This document shows positions 16,656 through 24,089 of a stretch of DNA of 32,157 nt, one piece after another. The stretch covers positions 1 to 32,157 of the forward strand of contig CADCSY010000018.1 in NCBI GenBank assembly GCA_902805555.1, written 5' to 3'. Source of the stretch: an uncultured Acidimicrobiales bacterium. GTDB taxonomy: Bacteria; Actinomycetota; Acidimicrobiia; Acidimicrobiales; CADCSY01. Each line of letters starts with the position of its first letter. The stretch's first letter is position 1. Under the pieces are notes generated by a model. The model did no database searches. It was not told the DNA's origin and was given only the letters and a program-made list of their open reading frames with translations. The position numbers were made by a program, and so were the translations under genes.

Positions 16656-17426
16656 GTGGACGACGCCGGCCTGCTCCAGGCCCTCGCCGCCGCCGCCGAT
16701 GCGGTCGCTTCCACCCTCGCCCAGGTCGTCGACAAGCAGGCGCTGGCGGCCGAGCCCAGCCAGGTGCTGACCACGCAGTACGCCATCGACGTGGCCGCCG
16801 ACGCCGCTGCCGTGGCGGTCCTGGTCGGTGCCGGCCTCGGCGTGCTGAGCGAGGAGTCGGGCCGCCACCCCGGTGCGCTCGACGTGGTCGTGGTGCTCGA
16901 CCCGGTGGACGGCTCCACCAACGCCAGCCGCGGCATCCCCTGGTACGCCACCAGCCTGGCGGCGGTCGACGGCGAGGGGCTGCGGGCGGCACTCGTCGTC
17001 AACCAGGCGTCGGGGGAGCGCTTCGACGCGACGCGCGGCGGCGGTGCCCGCCTCGACGGGCGGCCGATCACCGCCTCGGGCACGGAGGTGCTCGGCGACG
17101 CGCTGGTCGCCCTGTCGGGCCACCCCGGGCGCCACCGGGGCCGCCCGCTCGGCTGGGCCCAGCACCGGGTCCTCGGGGCCGCCGCCCTCGACCTGTGCGC
17201 CGTCGCCTGCGGTCGCCTCGACGCCTTCGTCGACACCCACGAGTCGGGTGGGCTCGGCCCCTGGGACCACCTCGGGGGCCTCCTCATCTGCCAGGAGGCG
17301 GGGGCGGTGGGTGCCGACGCCCTCGGACGGGAGCTGGTGACGCTCGGCCCCGGCGACCGCCGGGCCCCCGTCGTCGCCGCCACCGAGCCGCTCCTCGAGG
17401 CCCTCCTCGGCGCGCTCGCCTCCTGA
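16656..17426 (+). CDS. inositol monophosphatase family protein
   Basis: This 256-residue protein belongs to the Mg2+-dependent inositol monophosphatase superfamily, which also includes histidinol-phosphate, fructose-1,6-bisphosphate and 3'-phosphoadenosine-5'-phosphate phosphatases. Metal-binding motifs are seen: SEESG (Glu66-Glu67), LDPVDGSTN (Asp82, Asp85, Gly86) and the C-terminal WDHLGGLL (Asp204), a variant of WDxAAG. The length is close to normal. The exact substrate cannot be read from sequence; a polar sugar or inositol phosphate is likely, and inositol is important in actinobacteria. The GTG start at 16656 follows a TACGGT hexamer by 6 nt, suggesting leaderless mRNA. The Nudix gene lies 50 bp downstream with its own promoter-like signal. 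Confidence 0.87.
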   Translation: MDDAGLLQALAAAADAVASTLAQVVDKQALAAEPSQVLTTQYAIDVAADAAAVAVLVGAGLGVLSEESGRHPGALDVVVVLDPVDGSTNASRGIPWYATSLAAVDGEGLRAALVVNQASGERFDATRGGGARLDGRPITASGTEVLGDALVALSGHPGRHRGRPLGWAQHRVLGAAALDLCAVACGRLDAFVDTHESGGLGPWDHLGGLLICQEAGAVGADALGRELVTLGPGDRRAPVVAATEPLLEALLGALAS

Positions 17427-17464
17427 GCGCGCTGCGGTCCCGCTGCCCGAGGCAGGAGCGGGCA

Positions 17465-17470
17465 TAAGGT
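17465..17470 (+). promoter_or_regulatory. candidate leaderless -10 of the Nudix gene
   Basis: TAAGGT is followed by six bases (CCCCGG) and the GTG start. No Shine-Dalgarno sequence is present. Confidence 0.5.
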
Positions 17471-17476
17471 CCCCGG

Positions 17477-18004
17477 GTGCCCCCCGGCCTCCACGTGCTG
17501 CTCCTGCGGCTCTTCGGCCGGCTGCCCGTGCGCGTCCGGCGGTCGGTGATCCGCCTCATCACCCCGTCGTTCACCGTCGGCGCCAACTGCGTCATCGAGC
17601 GCGACGACGGCGCCATCCTGCTCGTCCGCCAGGTCTACCGGAAGCGCTGGGGCCTGCCCGGCGGCCTGCTCGAGCGGCGGGAGGACCCGGCCACCGCCGT
17701 GGTTCGTGAGGTGCAGGAGGAGGTCGGGCTGGCCGTGGACGTCGTCGGTGAGCCGGCGGTGGTGGTCGACCCCGACGCCAGGCGGGTCGACATCGTCTTC
17801 CGGGCCAGGCCCGCCGAGGCGATGCGCGAGCTCAGCCCCGTCTCGCCGGAGATCGTCGAGCTCAGGTGGCACCAGCCGAACGAGCTCCCCGAGCTCCAGG
17901 AGGAGGCGGCCGAGGCGTTGATCACCCTCGCCCGCTCGGCCACCGGCGACCTGGCCGGCCGGCTCCGGCTCCTCGGAGGTGCGGGCGGGCACCCGTCCGG
18001 CTGA
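17477..18004 (+). CDS. Nudix hydrolase
   Basis: This 175-residue protein carries a complete Nudix box at residues 63-85: Gly63, five residues, Glu69, seven residues, then REVQEEVGL. The two Glu residues of EExG bind the Mg2+ needed to cleave a nucleoside diphosphate linked to another group. Before the box, FTVGANCVIERDDGAILLVRQ and KRWGLPGGLLE form the usual strands. An N-terminal extension of about 30 residues (LLLRLFGRLPVRVRRSVIRLITP) is amphipathic or weakly hydrophobic and could contact the membrane. The substrate is not predictable; house-cleaning of oxidised or sugar nucleotides are options. The GTG start is supported by TAAGGT 6 nt upstream. murA follows after 68 bp. Confidence 0.88.
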   Translation: MPPGLHVLLLRLFGRLPVRVRRSVIRLITPSFTVGANCVIERDDGAILLVRQVYRKRWGLPGGLLERREDPATAVVREVQEEVGLAVDVVGEPAVVVDPDARRVDIVFRARPAEAMRELSPVSPEIVELRWHQPNELPELQEEAAEALITLARSATGDLAGRLRLLGGAGGHPSG

Positions 18005-18059
18005 GCCTCGGCGGAGCCCGGTGGCCGGCCGGTCCCGCCGGTCGACGGGGGCGGCGTCC

Positions 18060-18065
18060 TAGGCT
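18060..18065 (+). promoter_or_regulatory. candidate leaderless -10 of murA
   Basis: TAGGCT is followed by seven bases (GCGGCCC) and a TTG start codon. The spacing matches the other leaderless candidates, which supports TTG as the start. Confidence 0.45.
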
Positions 18066-18072
18066 GCGGCCC

Positions 18073-19401
18073 TTGTCGACCAACGCCCCCGCCCCCGACC
18101 CGACCACCTGGACCATCGACCCGGGAGGCCCCCTCCACGGCGACGTCGAGGTCCGCGGCTCCAAGAACGCGGTCACCAAGCACATGGTCGGAGCCGTCCT
18201 CGGCCAGGAGCCGAGCACCGTGTTGAACTGCCCCGAGATCGGCGAGGTCGAGACGGTCTCGAGGATCCTCCGGGCGCTCGGCTGCGAGGTCGAGGCCCAG
18301 GGCGACCGGGTCACGGTCGACCCCGGGGGCCTGTCCACGAACCGGGTGCCGCTCTCCTACGGGGGGTTGAACCGGATCCCGATCCTCCTCGTGGGCCCCC
18401 TCCTCCACCGGACCGGGGAGGCGTTCGTGCCCCTGGTCGGGGGCGACCGGATCGGGGCACGCCCCGTCGACTTCCACGTGCAGGCGCTGGAGGCGATGGG
18501 TGCGGAGGTGACCCACACCCCTGACGGCCTCGAGGCCAAGGCGTCCCGGCTGCACGGCGCCCGCATCACCCTCCCGTACCCGAGCGTCGGCGCCACCGAG
18601 ACCGTCCTGCTCAGCGCGGTCCTGGCCGAGGGCCGCACCGTGCTCGACAACTCTGCGACCGAGCCGGAGGTGATCGAGCTCGCGCTGTTCCTCCAGCGCA
18701 TGGGCGCCCGACTCGAGCTCCGGCCCGACCGCCGCTTCGTGATCGAGGGGGTCGACTCGCTCACCGGGGCCACCCACTCCCTCGCGGGTGACCGGATGGA
18801 GGCGTTCAGCTACCTGGCGGCCGGCCTGGCCACGGGCGGCCGGGTGGCGGTGCACGGGTGCGCACAGGGCAGGCTCGTCACCGCCATCTCGACGCTGCAC
18901 CGCATGGGCGTCCGCTTCGAGATCACCGACGACTACGTGGCTGCCGAGGCCGACGGCCCGTTGCTCCCGTCGGTGGTCCAGACCGACACCCACCCCGGGT
19001 TCATGACCGACTGGCAGTCGCCCCTCGTGGTGCTCTTCACCCAGTGCGAAGGCATGTCGGTGCTGCACGAGACCGTCTACGAGGGCCGCTTCCCCTACGT
19101 CCGGGCGCTCAAGGAGATGGGCGCGGAGATCGCCCTCTACGACTCCTGCCTCGGCGGTCGCACCTGCCGGTTCAACGAGTCGACGGCGATGCACTCGGCG
19201 GTGGTGCGGGGCGTGTCCCCGCTGCAGGGCGCGGAGATCACCGTGCCCGACATCCGTGGCGGCTTCGCCTACGTGATCGCCGCTGCCGCCGCCCAGGGGA
19301 CCACGGTGCTCCACGACGTGCACCACCTCGAGCGGGGGTACCACCGGCCGCTCGAGGCCTTCGCCGACATCGGCCTCGGCATCACCCGCTCGACCGGCTG
19401 A
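18073..19401 (+). CDS. murA: UDP-N-acetylglucosamine 1-carboxyvinyltransferase with Cys-to-Asp active site
   Basis: MurA transfers enolpyruvate from PEP to UDP-GlcNAc, the first committed step of peptidoglycan synthesis. The 442-residue protein has the substrate-binding Lys31-Asn32 (GSKNAVTKH), the loop GGDRIGARPVD with Asp125 where most enzymes have the catalytic Cys (Cys115 in E. coli), the catalytic Asp in FMTDWQSP (Asp313) and the conserved Arg in ERGYH (Arg421). Asp at the Cys position is known in mycobacterial and chlamydial MurA and makes the enzyme insensitive to fosfomycin. The C-terminal third is diverged (VPDIRGGFAYVIAA for the usual ATDLRAGA), so a specialised paralogue is an alternative. 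The TTG start at 18073 is chosen because TAGGCT lies 7 nt upstream and upstream in-frame starts overlap the Nudix gene. It converges with the second sigma factor gene. Confidence 0.88.
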   Translation: MSTNAPAPDPTTWTIDPGGPLHGDVEVRGSKNAVTKHMVGAVLGQEPSTVLNCPEIGEVETVSRILRALGCEVEAQGDRVTVDPGGLSTNRVPLSYGGLNRIPILLVGPLLHRTGEAFVPLVGGDRIGARPVDFHVQALEAMGAEVTHTPDGLEAKASRLHGARITLPYPSVGATETVLLSAVLAEGRTVLDNSATEPEVIELALFLQRMGARLELRPDRRFVIEGVDSLTGATHSLAGDRMEAFSYLAAGLATGGRVAVHGCAQGRLVTAISTLHRMGVRFEITDDYVAAEADGPLLPSVVQTDTHPGFMTDWQSPLVVLFTQCEGMSVLHETVYEGRFPYVRALKEMGAEIALYDSCLGGRTCRFNESTAMHSAVVRGVSPLQGAEITVPDIRGGFAYVIAAAAAQGTTVLHDVHHLERGYHRPLEAFADIGLGITRSTG

Positions 19402-19404
19402 GAC

Positions 19405-19415
19405 GAGGCTGCCTC
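19405..19415. terminator. possible bidirectional hairpin between murA and the sigma gene
   Basis: The 12-bp gap between two convergent genes lies within GAGGC-T-GCCTC (19405-19415). Alternatively CTGAG (19398-19402) pairs with CTCAG (19413-19417). It is short and lacks a T-tract on either side, so termination is only a possibility. Confidence 0.2.
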
Positions 19416-20355
19416 AGAGGGCGGCGGCGAGGTGTCGCAGGGCCGGAGGGGCGCACGGGTGGCGCAGCTTGGTCAGCGCCTTCGCCTCGATCTGGCGGAT
19501 CCGCTCCCTGGTGAGGTCGAAGTCACGGCCGACGTCCTCCAGCGTGCGGGGCACGCCGCCGTCGAGGCCGAAGCGGGCCACGAGCACGGCCTGCTCCCGG
19601 TCCGTCAGGCAGTGGAGCACGACGGCGAGGGCGCGGCGACCGGAGCCGGCGGCAGCGGCGTCGAAGGGCGACTCGGCCCCGTCGTCGGCGACGACGTCCT
19701 CGAGCGAGCCACCGTCCTCGCCGAGCGGCGTGCTCAGGGAGCGGAGCTCGATCGTGGCCGCCCGCAGCTCGTCCAGGCGGCCTCTCGTGATCCGAGCGGC
19801 AGCCGCCAGCTCGTCGTCGTCGGGCTCGCGCCCGAGGGACGAGGTGGCCGCCGCCTGCGCCCTGCGCAGCGAGGCGATCGCCTCGACGACGTGGGCCGGC
19901 ACCCGGATCGTCCGGCCCTTGTCGGCCATGGCCCGGCCCAGGGCCTGGCGGATCCACCACGTGGCGTAGGTGGAGAACTTGAACCCGCGCTCGGGATCGA
20001 ACTTGTCGACCGCGCGCATGAGGCCGAGGTTCCCCTCCTGGATGAGGTCCGAGAGGGGCAGGGACCCGTGCCGGTGGTGCTTGGCGATGGAGACGACGAG
20101 GCGCAGGTTGGCGGCGATGAAGCCGGCCCGGGCCTCGTCGGCGTCGACGACCACCGCCTCGAGGGCCCGCCGCTCGGCGGCGGTGGTGGGCGCCCCGGCG
20201 GCGAGCTGGGCGGCGGCCACCCGACCGGCGACGACGCGACGACCGAGGCGGACCTCGTCGGCCGCGGTGAGCAGGCGATGGCCGCCCACCTCGACGAGGT
20301 AGCGCCTGACCCCGTCTTCGCCGCCTGCGTCGACGGCCCGTCCGCTGCCCGTCAT
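19414..20355 (-). CDS. RpoD-like alternative sigma-70 factor (group 2)
   Basis: This 313-residue factor has regions 1.2 ([27 protein letters not shown]), 2 ([59 protein letters not shown]), 3 and 4.2 ([29 protein letters not shown]), but no region 1.1. It is close to the primary factor in this window and shorter, which fits a group 2 sigma for stress or stationary-phase expression. Region 2.4 is almost the same as in RpoD, so its promoters probably have a similar -10. The ATG at 20355 is chosen over an in-frame ATG 16 codons upstream because GGAGAGG lies five bases before it. The gene converges on murA and is divergent from the GGDEF gene. No anti-sigma gene is adjacent. Confidence 0.88.
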   Translation of the reverse strand: MTGSGRAVDAGGEDGVRRYLVEVGGHRLLTAADEVRLGRRVVAGRVAAAQLAAGAPTTAAERRALEAVVVDADEARAGFIAANLRLVVSIAKHHRHGSLPLSDLIQEGNLGLMRAVDKFDPERGFKFSTYATWWIRQALGRAMADKGRTIRVPAHVVEAIASLRRAQAAATSSLGREPDDDELAAAARITRGRLDELRAATIELRSLSTPLGEDGGSLEDVVADDGAESPFDAAAAGSGRRALAVVLHCLTDREQAVLVARFGLDGGVPRTLEDVGRDFDLTRERIRQIEAKALTKLRHPCAPPALRHLAAAL

Positions 20356-20401
20356 CTGCACCTCTCCGTGGTGTCCCCGCGGCCGTCGAGCGGTTGAGCG
20401 C

Positions 20402-20407
20402 AACGTA
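20402..20407 (-). promoter_or_regulatory. candidate -10 of the group 2 sigma gene
   Basis: TACGTT on the minus strand lies 46 nt before the ATG. A start about 7 nt downstream would give a leader of roughly 40 nt containing the GGAGAGG ribosome-binding site, so this gene is not leaderless. Confidence 0.35.
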
Positions 20408-20505
20408 GTGCCGGACCTCGGACCAGCCGGGGATCACGGGAGCGCGGCCCGCGCCGTGCTCCGCACACGGGTCAAGGCGGCGCCAGGGGTGGTCGATGCA
20501 CTGGC

Positions 20506-21429
20506 GTGCGATGGCGTGACGGACCCGGAGGTGAGCCGGGCCGTCGCTGGTGGCACGACCTCGTGCCCGTCGGGGTCCTGTGGGCCGTGGTGCTGGTCGC
20601 CGCCGCCCGGTCCGACGCAGCCTCGCCGGCGGTGCGGCTCCTGGTCGCCGTCTCCGCCACCTTGCTGCTGGCGTTGGCGCTCACCGGTCGCCACATCCGG
20701 CACCTCACCGCCCGGCTGCGGGATGCGGACGCCCGTGAGGTGGCGCTCGTCCACCAGGCGGGCCACGACCCGCTCACGGGCCTGACGAACCGGGCCCTGC
20801 TGTTCGAGCGCCTCCGGCTCGAGCTGCGGCGGCTCGGGCGCAGCGGCGGGAGCGTCCTCGTCGCCTACCTCGACGTCAACGACCTCAAGGTCGTGAACGA
20901 CTCCTTCGGCCACGGCGCCGGGGACCGGATGCTGCAGACCTCGGCGGCGCGCCTGACCGCAGCGGTGCGGGACGTCGACACCGTCGCCCGGATCGGTGGC
21001 GACGAGTTCGTCGTCGTCAGCGCGGTGGACGGCCCGGAGGCGGCCGATCGGTTGATCGAGCGGCTGCGCGCGGCCGCAGCCCAGTCGTTGCACCCGGTGA
21101 ACGCCGTCGGCCTGAGCCTCGGCTGGGTCGTCACCCGCCGGCCCGACGACGAGCCCGGTGCCCTCCTGGCGCAGGCCGACGTGGCCATGTACCGGGTCAA
21201 GCGGGCGGGGCGGGCGGAGCGGGGCAGCGTCCGCCTGCAGGGTGGAGGAGACCGTGACCCCTGTGGCTGCCCGGGTGGCTACGGCTTCCACCTCATCGGC
21301 TGCCCCCTGGCGGGGAGCGACGCCCCTGCCGACCTCGTGAGCTTCACCGACACAGCCGGCGACGGCAGGGGGCTCGACGGGGGCGACCGCCCGCCGCAGC
21401 CCGGGGATCCGACGGCCGCCCCGGGTTGA
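20506..21429 (+). CDS. membrane-bound diguanylate cyclase (GGDEF)
   Basis: The 307-residue protein has two hydrophobic segments (about 20-34 and 42-60), a short linker, then a GGDEF domain from about residue 85 (HDPLTGLTNRALLFERL) to 235. The active-site GGDEF is intact at residues 164-168 (ARIGGDEFVVV), so c-di-GMP synthesis from two GTP is expected. RDVD at 155-158, five residues before GGDEF, matches the RxxD inhibitory I-site. After the domain, a tail of about 70 residues contains CGCPGGYGFHLIGCP, a Cys/His cluster not usual in this family, and then low-complexity sequence. The GTG start is uncertain; AGGGGTGG lies about 12 bases upstream. The gene converges on the neocarzinostatin-like protein gene. 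The signal sensed is unknown. Confidence 0.85.
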   Translation: MRWRDGPGGEPGRRWWHDLVPVGVLWAVVLVAAARSDAASPAVRLLVAVSATLLLALALTGRHIRHLTARLRDADAREVALVHQAGHDPLTGLTNRALLFERLRLELRRLGRSGGSVLVAYLDVNDLKVVNDSFGHGAGDRMLQTSAARLTAAVRDVDTVARIGGDEFVVVSAVDGPEAADRLIERLRAAAAQSLHPVNAVGLSLGWVVTRRPDDEPGALLAQADVAMYRVKRAGRAERGSVRLQGGGDRDPCGCPGGYGFHLIGCPLAGSDAPADLVSFTDTAGDGRGLDGGDRPPQPGDPTAAPG

Positions 21430-21546
21430 CGGTCATCGGGCGAGCCGCCGTCGGGAGCGTGCGCTGTGCGCCGCCAGCTGCGCCGCCTGTTCGTCCGCCT
21501 GGTCGGGGTCGAGCCGGCTTCCCTCGTCCGACGGGGGTGCTCTGCG

Positions 21547-22950
21547 CTACGGGCCGGTGACGGTGACCGGTGTGCGGCGTGGCTCGATCGCCTCGTGGTG
21601 GAAGCGCACGACGGCCTCGTAGCTCCCAGGCTCCAGGGGCGCGCCGCCGCCTCTCGCCACGAACGTCCCGAGAGGACGTCTGTCGGCGTAGCCGGGGGGC
21701 ATGGCCCGGCCGTCCGACTCGCACTCGACCTCGACGCCGCCGCCGCCGGAGAGCCGATCGTCGGGCTGGAGGGCGGGGACGAGGCCGAAGTCGTAGCCGA
21801 GCAGTCTGCAGGACGGGTCGACGATCGTGCGCTCGGTGCGGTTCTCGACGACGAGGAAGCCGTTCGTCGGCTCGCCCGGGCCGAGGGTGCTGTCGTCCAG
21901 CTCGAGGCGCAGGTCGAGGTCGCCCAGGGGGCCGGTCGCCTCGACGGGCTCGAGCACCTCGGTCGTCGTCGGCTGCTGCGGGGCTGCGCTGGTCTCCGGT
22001 GCCGCCGGTGACGACGGCTCGGGGGGGACGGTGGTGGTCACCTCGGGCGCGGTCGCCGGCGGCGAGGGGATCGGCTGGGCCGCAGGGTCGAAGCCGAGGG
22101 GCACCACCGTCAGGCGCCCTGCGTACTCGGTCGAGGTGAGGACGCATCCCGGCGGGGCGACGCAGTCGACCTGCCCGTCGCCCGCCCCCAGGAAGCGGAC
22201 GACCCGGAGCGTCACCGCCAGCTGGCCGCCGACGGCGGGACCGTCGAGCTGGGCGGCGAGCGGCACGCAGGCGGTGTCGGCCTCGCGTCCGGTCGGGCAC
22301 TGGCGGAGCTGGCCATCGGAGGCAGCCCGCAACCCGGTGCCCCTGACGGAGATCACCTGCCCGTCGGCCAGCCCGTGGGACGGTGTGACCGCCAGCTGCG
22401 GCGCCGGCGGGTCCGCTGCGCCTGCGAAGCTGATGAAGGAGCCGCCCGACTCGTCGTAGTCGCCGATGTTCCCCACCGCCAGGAGGCAGCGGTCGGTCGT
22501 CTCGGCGCAGTCGACCCTGCCCTCGGCCGGCGTCGTGATGAAGCGCCGCAGCGCGTACTCGTCGGAGAAGGTCCCCTCCGAGCTCGCAGGGAAGTTGTCG
22601 AAGTGGGCGAGCTCGCAGAAGGCGACGCCGCCGCCCCCCGCGGCTCCCGCCGAGCACAGCACCGCACCGAGGGTGGCTCGGGGGGTGAAGCCCGAGCCGG
22701 AGATCCCGACCACCTGACCGTCGGAGAGCTGCGTCGACGGTTCGACCACGACCGGCAGCAAGCGCGATGCCATCCCGTCCGTCGGCGCCGCCAGCGCCAC
22801 CGGGCGGGAGGGGGCACCGGGTTGCGGTTCGACGTCCTCGTCGGTGGTCACCGTGGGGCCGTCCGACCAGATGGCCATGAAGGCGACGATCATCACGGCG
22901 ACGCAGACCGCAGCGGCGGACCCGGTCAACCGGCGGCGCGACGCCCTCAT
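21547..22950 (-). CDS. membrane-anchored protein with two neocarzinostatin-like domains
   Basis: The 467-residue protein has an N-terminal signal or anchor at about residues 10-28 (SAAAVCVAVMIVAFMAIW). Two Ig-like repeats follow, at about 67-175 and 186-290. Each begins LSDGQVVGISGSGFTP or LADGQVISVRGTGLRA and contains paired cysteines (VDCAETTDRCLLAVG; VDCVAPPGCVLTS), a pattern typical of the neocarzinostatin/macromomycin fold. In that family some members carry enediyne antibiotics and many are uncharacterised surface proteins. A Pro/Thr/Ser/Glu linker (about 297-335) leads to a third beta-rich domain (LDLRLELDDSTLGPGEPTNGF ... GSYEAVVRF) like those that bind or cap extracellular proteins. 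There is no LPXTG motif. No enediyne genes are near, so ligand carriage is not implied. The ATG start follows TACCCT by 6 nt. Confidence 0.72.
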   Translation of the reverse strand: MRASRRRLTGSAAAVCVAVMIVAFMAIWSDGPTVTTDEDVEPQPGAPSRPVALAAPTDGMASRLLPVVVEPSTQLSDGQVVGISGSGFTPRATLGAVLCSAGAAGGGGVAFCELAHFDNFPASSEGTFSDEYALRRFITTPAEGRVDCAETTDRCLLAVGNIGDYDESGGSFISFAGAADPPAPQLAVTPSHGLADGQVISVRGTGLRAASDGQLRQCPTGREADTACVPLAAQLDGPAVGGQLAVTLRVVRFLGAGDGQVDCVAPPGCVLTSTEYAGRLTVVPLGFDPAAQPIPSPPATAPEVTTTVPPEPSSPAAPETSAAPQQPTTTEVLEPVEATGPLGDLDLRLELDDSTLGPGEPTNGFLVVENRTERTIVDPSCRLLGYDFGLVPALQPDDRLSGGGGVEVECESDGRAMPPGYADRRPLGTFVARGGGAPLEPGSYEAVVRFHHEAIEPRRTPVTVTGP

Positions 22951-22956
22951 GGTCGG

Positions 22957-22962
22957 AGGGTA
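22957..22962 (-). promoter_or_regulatory. candidate leaderless -10 of the neocarzinostatin-like gene
   Basis: TACCCT on the minus strand is followed by six bases (CCGACC) and the ATG. No ribosome-binding site is seen. Confidence 0.5.
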
Positions 22963-22991
22963 GCCCTCGGGCGGGACCCCAGCAGGGGGGG

Positions 22992-23909
22992 TCAGCCGGC
23001 GCCGGCGGCGTCGCCGGCCGGGCGCGGCGTGGCGGCGCCCCCGTCGTTCCGCTGCGGCTGAGGCAGGCCCATGGGGTTCGGGAAGAGGATCTCACCGGCG
23101 GACACGACCGTGTCGGCGGCCCGGCCGAGGAGCGCGACCAGCTCGACCAGTCGCTCGTCCCCGAGCGCCGCATAGGGGGGCGTGGCGAGCTCGTCGGTGC
23201 GCGCCTCGACCTCGTGATGCAGCCGGTGGCCCGCTTCCGTCGCCGCGCCGTCGTCCCTGAGGAGCCCCCGTGCAGCGAGGCCCTCGACCGCCGAGGACCA
23301 CTCCTCGGACGACCATCCCCGGCTCTGCTGGAACAGCTCGGGGGTCACGCCCTCGCAGGCCGTGAACAGGGCGTGCGCCTCGCAACCGCCGAGGTCGGCC
23401 CCGACGAGGAGGGCGACGTGGCCGTCGCCGCGGTGCTCCCGGAGGGTCGTGGCGGCCTGCCACAGCATGGCCACGGGATCGTCGAGGCGGGGGACCTGCC
23501 GGTTGGCGGCGAACAGCGGCCGGCCTGCGCCCGACGCGTGGTCGACGGCGCGCTCGAGGTCGGGCAGGGCCGCCGCTGCCAGGGACAGGGCCGCTCCCTC
23601 GCCGAGGAGGCGTCGCAGGGCGGCAGCTGCCGCCTCGGCCCGCACGGCGACGAGCAGCGACGGGTCGGTGACGGTCCACGCACCGGGGATGGCGCGACGG
23701 ACGCGACCGGGGTGGAAGTTGAAGAAGGTGGCCTCGACCACGGCGGCCGGCACCGGGCCCATCGGCGCGGCGCGGCAGGCGAAGTAGCCCATCCAGAACC
23801 CCTGCAGGCCGAGGCGGGAGGGGGCGTCCCGGCACTCCGGCGCGAAGTACGTGACGGCGTTGAGCGACTCGATCCTGTGCCAGATGGTCCGTGCGAGGGC
23901 CGGCTCCAC
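22992..23909 (-). CDS. SCO6745-family protein
   Basis: The 305-residue protein begins ARTIWHRIESLNAVTYFAPECRDA and continues with GLQGFWMGYFACRAAPMGPV and EATFFNFHPGRVRRAIPGAW. These are hallmark stretches of a family of actinobacterial proteins typified by SCO6745 of Streptomyces. The C-terminal half (about 195-285: FTACEGVTPELFQQSRGWSSEEWSSAVEGLAARGLL) looks like a winged-helix segment. The family has no proven function. The final 25 residues are low-complexity. The GTG at 23909 gives the expected N-terminus; CATGAT lies 6 nt upstream. No membrane segment is visible, so it should be cytoplasmic. It lies 41 bp upstream of the neocarzinostatin-like gene on the same strand and is divergent from GH130. 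Confidence 0.82.
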   Translation of the reverse strand: MEPALARTIWHRIESLNAVTYFAPECRDAPSRLGLQGFWMGYFACRAAPMGPVPAAVVEATFFNFHPGRVRRAIPGAWTVTDPSLLVAVRAEAAAAALRRLLGEGAALSLAAAALPDLERAVDHASGAGRPLFAANRQVPRLDDPVAMLWQAATTLREHRGDGHVALLVGADLGGCEAHALFTACEGVTPELFQQSRGWSSEEWSSAVEGLAARGLLRDDGAATEAGHRLHHEVEARTDELATPPYAALGDERLVELVALLGRAADTVVSAGEILFPNPMGLPQPQRNDGGAATPRPAGDAAGAG

Positions 23910-24076
23910 CGTCCGATCATGGCCGATCGCCGACGCCGGGCCCGAGCCGTGCGGTCGCACCGGCGCACTGCCACCGAACCCACCGAGGGCGGCCTGCGCC
24001 ACGTGGTCAAGGGTCCGGCGCCCGGCACTGCGGGCGGGCGGCGAGCATGATCGACCACGCGGAGGCCGGGACGACG

Positions 24077-24082
24077 TAGCGT
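24077..24082 (+). promoter_or_regulatory. candidate leaderless -10 of the GH130 gene
   Basis: TAGCGT is followed by seven bases (TGCAACG) and the GTG start. The 180-bp gap upstream, back to the divergent SCO6745-family gene, shows no other gene. Confidence 0.45.
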
Positions 24083-24089
24083 TGCAACG

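Noticed and set aside
21466..22459. Plus-strand frames opposite the neocarzinostatin-like gene
   Set aside because: The minus-strand frame has a signal sequence, paired Cys repeats and a -10 at the right distance; the plus frames are Arg/Ser-rich shadows.
24046..24079. Short ATG frame of 10 codons before GH130
   Set aside because: It lies upstream of the candidate transcription start, has no ribosome-binding site and no conserved feature.
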